Shown: piece by piece, positions 59,907 through 64,000 of the stretch
Layout: each line of letters begins with the position of its first letter
How positions within the stretch are numbered: position 1 is the first letter of the stretch
DNA from: UBA11090 sp035560555
GTDB taxonomy: Bacteria; Spirochaetota; Spirochaetia; Treponematales; Rectinemataceae
NCBI GenBank assembly: GCA_035560555.1
Contig: DATMZF010000030.1
Span: 48,566-112,565 of the forward strand
DNA length: 64,000 nt
Direction: 5' to 3'
The notes under the pieces: generated by a model
Database searches by the model: none
Told to the model about the DNA's origin: nothing
The model's input: the letters and a program-made list of their open reading frames with translations, nothing else
Program-made: the position numbers and the translations under genes

Positions 59907-62114
59907 TCATTTCTTGGGGTCTTTTTCCAGTCCCTTTCCGGAGGCGATTTCGGCTTTTTTGCGCGACAGGGTGGCTAGAAGGCCTTTGGGCTTATCCTCA
60001 GTCTTTTTTTCCGGCGTCTTCGGGCCGGCGCCCTTTTTCGCGATGCCATTGTCTTGTCGCGGTTGTATCGCCTTTTTCGTCTTCTTGGCCGCCGCTTTGC
60101 TCTTGTCGGCATTCTCGTTTTTGGCGGACATGTTTTTCGCGGGATTCTTCGCGGAATCGAACGCCAGGTCCAGTTCAGGTTCGATCAGCCCCGCCGGCTT
60201 CGTCCGCTTCGCGACGGAAATAGCCTCGAGAACCTCCCTCGCCGCGAGGCGGACCCCGGCCGCCTTCATTCCTTTCTCGCGGAAAGCGTTGGTCTTGAAT
60301 GTCTCCGCGTTCTTCTTTGTCCTGGGCTTTTTCGCGTAGGTGAGCGTGAATTCGAATTCCCTCTCCGTGGAAAACAGCAGCATTTGGGCCCCTTCCGGTA
60401 TGAGGGAATAGTCCTTTCCGATTATCCAATTTTTGATCGCGCTTCTTTTGATATGGGGATATCCATCATTCGGCGTTCGATAGATGACCGTGAGAAGCGT
60501 CGAGCCTATCTCGTCCTTATCGGCGAGCGTAACCCATAAGAGGCCCCGATCCACGAACAGCTTTTCCGGCACGGGAACGACGGAATACATGCCGTTGTGA
60601 CGCACCACGAGCATTCGATCGAAAGCCGAAACCTCCAGCACTTTCTCGCCTGAGGAAACCGCCGTCCCGATATAGCCCGACACGTCGTCGTAGCGGAGCG
60701 CCAGATCGTGCCGAGACACTTCCTTCGCGTCGATTATGGAGAAACTCTCTATCGTTGTGCGCCGCTGCCAGTTATCGGCGAGCTTCTTGATCATGCTCTT
60801 GAGGTACTCGATGGCATAGGCGACCAAATTCTGGAGATGCTTGTCCACTTCCTTCAATCGATCGGCCAGACGGCGCATCTCGTCATTCGCTTTTTCTATA
60901 TCGTAAAGAGAAATACGCCGTATCGGTATCTTCAGCAACCGTTCGACATCGTCGGGGGTGACCTCCCTGCCTATCTCTTTCGCGAAGGGCCTGAATCCCT
61001 CGATCACCGATAGGTTGACCGTCTCCTGTGTTCTCTGTTTCTCTATCCGCTTGTAGATGCGCTCTTCGATGAAGACGCGTTCCAGCGTGCGGGCGTGAAT
61101 GGCGTCCAGCAATTCGCCGCGCTCGATCTCCAGCTCCCGCTTTAAAAGCGCGAGCAGCTTGCTCGCGTGGTAGGGTATGATTTCGGACGGAGTCGTGATG
61201 ACCGGCTTTTGGTCCTTAATCACCAGGCAATTGCAGGATATGCTCTGTTCGCATTCGGTGAAGGCATAGAGCGCGTCTATCACTTCCTGCGTATAGACGC
61301 CGCGCTGAAGCTTGATCTCGATTTCGACCTTGTCGGTCGTAAAATCGGAGATAGACGCGATCTTCAGTTGTCCGGAACGGGAAGCGGCCTCGATACTGGT
61401 GATCAGGCTTTCGGTCGTCGAGGAAAACGGGATTTCGGTGATGACGATTTTCTTGGGATCGGAGATGTCGAGCTTCGCGCGCACCCTCACCTTTCCGTTT
61501 CCATCGCGATAGTCGGAGAGATCGATCGATCCGCCGGTGGGGAAATCCGGGAATACCGCGAATTTCTTGCCCTGGAGACAGGCTATTTCCGCTTTTATCA
61601 CCTCGACGGGGTTATGGGGCAGGATCTTCGTGCTCATTCCGACGGCGATTCCCTCCGCGCCCATCATGAGAATCACCGGCAGCTTGGCGGGGAAATGCTT
61701 CGGCTCCCTGTGCCTCCCGTCATACGAATCGATGAAGACCGTGGTCTTGGGGTTGAAGAACACTTCTTTCGCGAAGGCGGCGGCCCGGCATTCGATATAG
61801 CGGGCGGCCGAAGCCTCATCCCCGGTGAAAATATTGCCGAAATTGCCTTGTTTGTCGATAAAAAGCTCTTTGTTGGCCAGAACAACCAAAGCGGACTCGA
61901 TGGAGGCGTCCCCGTGCGGATGGTACTGCATGCTGTGGCCTATCACATTGGCGACTTTGTGAAATTTCCCATCGTCCATCTCGAAAAGAGAATGGAGAAT
62001 TCGCCTCTGGACCGGTTTCAGGCCATCTTCCAGATCGGGAATGGCCCTGTCTTTGATGACATAGGATGCGTAGTAAAGGAAGTTATCGTTGAACAGTTTC
62101 TTCAAATATGCCAT
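59907..62114 (-). CDS. parC: DNA topoisomerase IV subunit A (ParC-like)
   Basis: 735 residues. The type IIA core begins YASYVIKDRAIPDLEDGLKPVQ; the active Tyr is in AARYIECR. The C-terminal beta region is short and ends in about 90 Lys/Ala/Pro-rich residues that look disordered. It cuts and passes DNA duplexes with ParE. Assigned ParC rather than GyrA because it lacks a full GyrA-box beta-pinwheel and follows parE. Ten bases separate the two genes. Confidence 0.9.
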   Translation of the reverse strand: MAYLKKLFNDNFLYYASYVIKDRAIPDLEDGLKPVQRRILHSLFEMDDGKFHKVANVIGHSMQYHPHGDASIESALVVLANKELFIDKQGNFGNIFTGDEASAARYIECRAAAFAKEVFFNPKTTVFIDSYDGRHREPKHFPAKLPVILMMGAEGIAVGMSTKILPHNPVEVIKAEIACLQGKKFAVFPDFPTGGSIDLSDYRDGNGKVRVRAKLDISDPKKIVITEIPFSSTTESLITSIEAASRSGQLKIASISDFTTDKVEIEIKLQRGVYTQEVIDALYAFTECEQSISCNCLVIKDQKPVITTPSEIIPYHASKLLALLKRELEIERGELLDAIHARTLERVFIEERIYKRIEKQRTQETVNLSVIEGFRPFAKEIGREVTPDDVERLLKIPIRRISLYDIEKANDEMRRLADRLKEVDKHLQNLVAYAIEYLKSMIKKLADNWQRRTTIESFSIIDAKEVSRHDLALRYDDVSGYIGTAVSSGEKVLEVSAFDRMLVVRHNGMYSVVPVPEKLFVDRGLLWVTLADKDEIGSTLLTVIYRTPNDGYPHIKRSAIKNWIIGKDYSLIPEGAQMLLFSTEREFEFTLTYAKKPRTKKNAETFKTNAFREKGMKAAGVRLAAREVLEAISVAKRTKPAGLIEPELDLAFDSAKNPAKNMSAKNENADKSKAAAKKTKKAIQPRQDNGIAKKGAGPKTPEKKTEDKPKGLLATLSRKKAEIASGKGLEKDPKK

Positions 62115-62124
62115 TGGGGATATC

Positions 62125-63945
62125 CTATAAGTCAGCGATGAGGTTCTGCATGATGTATTCCCTGCGTTCCGGAGTGTTTTTGCCCATATAGAATTCGAGC
62201 AGGTCGGGAACGGAGGACAGGGTTTGGATGTCCACCTTCACGATTCTCAAATCCTTTCCGATGAATTGCCCGAACTCCGCGGGGCTGATCTCTCCCAAGC
62301 CCTTGAACCGCGTTACCTCGGTGTTCGGGCCAAGGCCTTTTATCGCTTCGTCGCGTTCCCTGGCGCTATAGCAATACCGGGTCTCCTTCTTCGTCCTGAC
62401 GCGGAATAAGGGGGTCTCCAGGATGTAAACCCGCCCCTGCGTCACCAACTCCTCGAAATAGGTGAGGAAAAAGGTGAGCACAAGATTGCGGATATGGAAT
62501 CCGTCGTAATCAGCGTCGGTGGCTATCACTATCTTCGAATAACGCAGGTTCTCAAGCTCATTTTCTATGCCGAGCGCCATCATGAGATTGTACAGTTCCT
62601 CGTTCTTGTAGATGGCGGTCTGGCGCCTTCCGTACATGTTTTCGGGCTTCCCTCGAAGCGAGAAAATCGCCTGCGTGTATACATCCCTGGAGCTCACCAT
62701 CGATCCGGTCGCCGACTGCCCTTCGGTGATGAATATCATCGAATCATCGCCCTTCCCTCCGTCCCCCAGATGGCACTTGCAGTCCTTGAGTTTGGGGATC
62801 TTCAGCTCGATCTTTTTCGCGGCTTCCTTCGCTTCCTTTTTGACCGCGTTCAGCTCAGTGCGAAGCTTTTCGCTGGAAACGATCTTGTCCTGCAGTATTT
62901 TGGAGGCTTGGGGATTGCGCCTCAAAAAATCATCGACGCCGCGCTTCACTTCCTGGAGGATCCAGGGGCGGATCTCGGCGTTGCCGAGCTTATTCTTCGT
63001 CTGGCTCTCGAATATGGGATTTTTCAGCTTTATGGAAACGGCCGCCGCGATGCCTTCGCGGATATCCTCACCCTTCCAGGATGCCTGGTAAAACTCGTTG
63101 ATCGCCTTGAGAAAACCTTCACGAAAGGCCGACAGATGCGTGCCGCCATCCGAAGTGTACTGGCCATTCACGAAGGAAAAATGTTCCTCGCCAAAATTGT
63201 TGGTGTGGGTGAAAGAGAATTCGATCCGGTCGCCCTGATACCAGCCGATATCGTAGAGCGTATTGGCGCCGACTTCCGACGAAAGCAAGTCGAGGAGTCC
63301 CTTCTCCGCCTTGAAGTCCTTGCCGTTGAAGGAAATAGTGAGCCCCGCGTTGAGACAGGCGTAATTCCACATGCGCTTTTCCAGGAATTCCATATTGAAG
63401 GAATATTCCGGGAATATCTCCGGATCGGGAGAGAACTCGACCAGGAGACCGTTTTTCTCCCTGCCGCTCTTGTCTTCGCGCGAAGATACGAGGACGCCAC
63501 GCTCAAACTTTGCCTCGAAAAGCGCGCCGTCGCGGTAGGAAACGACGCGGAAGTTCTTCGACAGGGCATTCACCGCCTTGGTGCCGACGCCGTTCAGGCC
63601 AACCGAAAACTGAAAGACATCGTCGTTATACTTGGCGCCGGTGTTGATGAGCGAAACGCAGTCGATCACCTTGCCGAGCGGTATGCCGCGCCCATAATCC
63701 CTGACGCGTATCATGTCTCCCACGATGGAAACGTTGATATGGTCCCCGGCGCCCATGATGAACTCATCCACGGAATTATCAACAACTTCCTTTATAAGGA
63801 TATAAATGCCGTCATCGGGATTCGAACCGTCGCCAAGCCTGCCTATGTACATGCCGGTCCTAAGCCTGATATGTTCCAGCGAGGAAAGAGTCTTGATTTT
63901 CGATTCGTCATATATAGGTTTATTATTATGTTTGGTTTTTGCCAC
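62125..63945 (-). CDS. parE: DNA topoisomerase IV subunit B (ParE-like)
   Basis: 606 residues. The GHKL ATPase has EVVDNSVDEF, DYGRGIPLG and GLNGVGTKAVNAL; the Toprim domain has ITEGQSATGS and DADYDGFHIRNL. Most relatives read EGDSA and DADVDG at these sites. The catalytic Glu and Asp residues are kept. Starts at GTG (63945) with AGGA seven bases upstream. The promoter is probably outside the window. No gyrA/gyrB is present here, so ParE is chosen over GyrB from length and sequence type. Confidence 0.9.
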   Translation of the reverse strand: MAKTKHNNKPIYDESKIKTLSSLEHIRLRTGMYIGRLGDGSNPDDGIYILIKEVVDNSVDEFIMGAGDHINVSIVGDMIRVRDYGRGIPLGKVIDCVSLINTGAKYNDDVFQFSVGLNGVGTKAVNALSKNFRVVSYRDGALFEAKFERGVLVSSREDKSGREKNGLLVEFSPDPEIFPEYSFNMEFLEKRMWNYACLNAGLTISFNGKDFKAEKGLLDLLSSEVGANTLYDIGWYQGDRIEFSFTHTNNFGEEHFSFVNGQYTSDGGTHLSAFREGFLKAINEFYQASWKGEDIREGIAAAVSIKLKNPIFESQTKNKLGNAEIRPWILQEVKRGVDDFLRRNPQASKILQDKIVSSEKLRTELNAVKKEAKEAAKKIELKIPKLKDCKCHLGDGGKGDDSMIFITEGQSATGSMVSSRDVYTQAIFSLRGKPENMYGRRQTAIYKNEELYNLMMALGIENELENLRYSKIVIATDADYDGFHIRNLVLTFFLTYFEELVTQGRVYILETPLFRVRTKKETRYCYSARERDEAIKGLGPNTEVTRFKGLGEISPAEFGQFIGKDLRIVKVDIQTLSSVPDLLEFYMGKNTPERREYIMQNLIADL

Positions 63946-64000
63946 GAGATTATCCTAACACAGCGACGGCTTCAGGTACAGAGCGAGCGGGATTTTTACC

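Overview
The window looks like a chromosomal segment of a GC-rich spirochaete (Spirochaetota, Treponema-like). I infer this from gene content and order: a division cluster with no ftsI or murE between ftsL and murF, running on into xerD-dprA-topA-xerC-hslV-hslU and a FliA/WhiG-type sigma factor, plus a family of sensor and HD-GYP proteins. Nearly every base is coding and neighbouring genes commonly share 4-20 bases (ATGA or GTGA junctions). No gene-free stretch exceeds about 220 bases. I saw no CRISPR array, rRNA or prophage. One insertion sequence is present.

Layout. 1-3055 (+): the end of an unknown gene, then a soluble PAS histidine kinase and an NtrC-type sigma-54 activator. 3105-20333 (-): one continuous run mraZ-rsmH-ftsL-murF-mraY-ftsW-ftsQ-ftsA-ftsZ-xerD-dprA-topA-xerC-hslV-hslU-fliA, headed by a good promoter and four MraZ boxes at exact 10-base spacing. 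20626-31936: an HD phosphohydrolase, an RlmM-like rRNA methyltransferase, PcrA/UvrD helicase, a COG2426 membrane protein, then miaA, rpoZ, zapA, a coiled-coil protein and infC-rpmI-rplT, class II aldolase and an odd Ala/Gly-rich lipoprotein. 31887-37430: tatD, clpB, a DUF3783 protein, a 1255-base insertion sequence with 20-base ends and a 9-base target duplication, and argR with an ARG box in its promoter. 37553-48732: patatin, a lysine-aminomutase-like radical SAM enzyme, an exported metallophosphoesterase, purA-guaA, a GH57 protein whose nucleophile position is Gln, a DUF4912 protein, pcnB and an alpha/beta hydrolase. 48926-54398: tsaE-tsaB, an acetyltransferase, tRNA-Met, lipA with a two-part lipoate ligase, and a methyltransferase. 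54483-58926 (+): a membrane kinase, a single-domain receiver and a receiver-PAS-GAF-HD-GYP protein. 58963-63945: a queuosine-precursor transporter family protein, tRNA-Asn and parC-parE.

Cross-cutting observations. (1) ftsA and tsaE can only be translated in full from a CTG codon: each has a Shine-Dalgarno sequence 5-6 bases upstream and the CTG sits on top of an upstream stop codon. (2) At least five genes (rlmM-like, COG2426, DUF3783, kamA-like, lipA), and perhaps DUF4912, have a sigma-70 -10 box 5-8 bases before the start codon and no usable Shine-Dalgarno, the arrangement expected of leaderless mRNAs. (3) The GH57 protein keeps the fold motifs and the catalytic Asp but has Gln at the nucleophile. 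(4) Division, chromosome-dimer resolution, DNA topology, proteolysis and the motility sigma factor appear to share one transcription unit.
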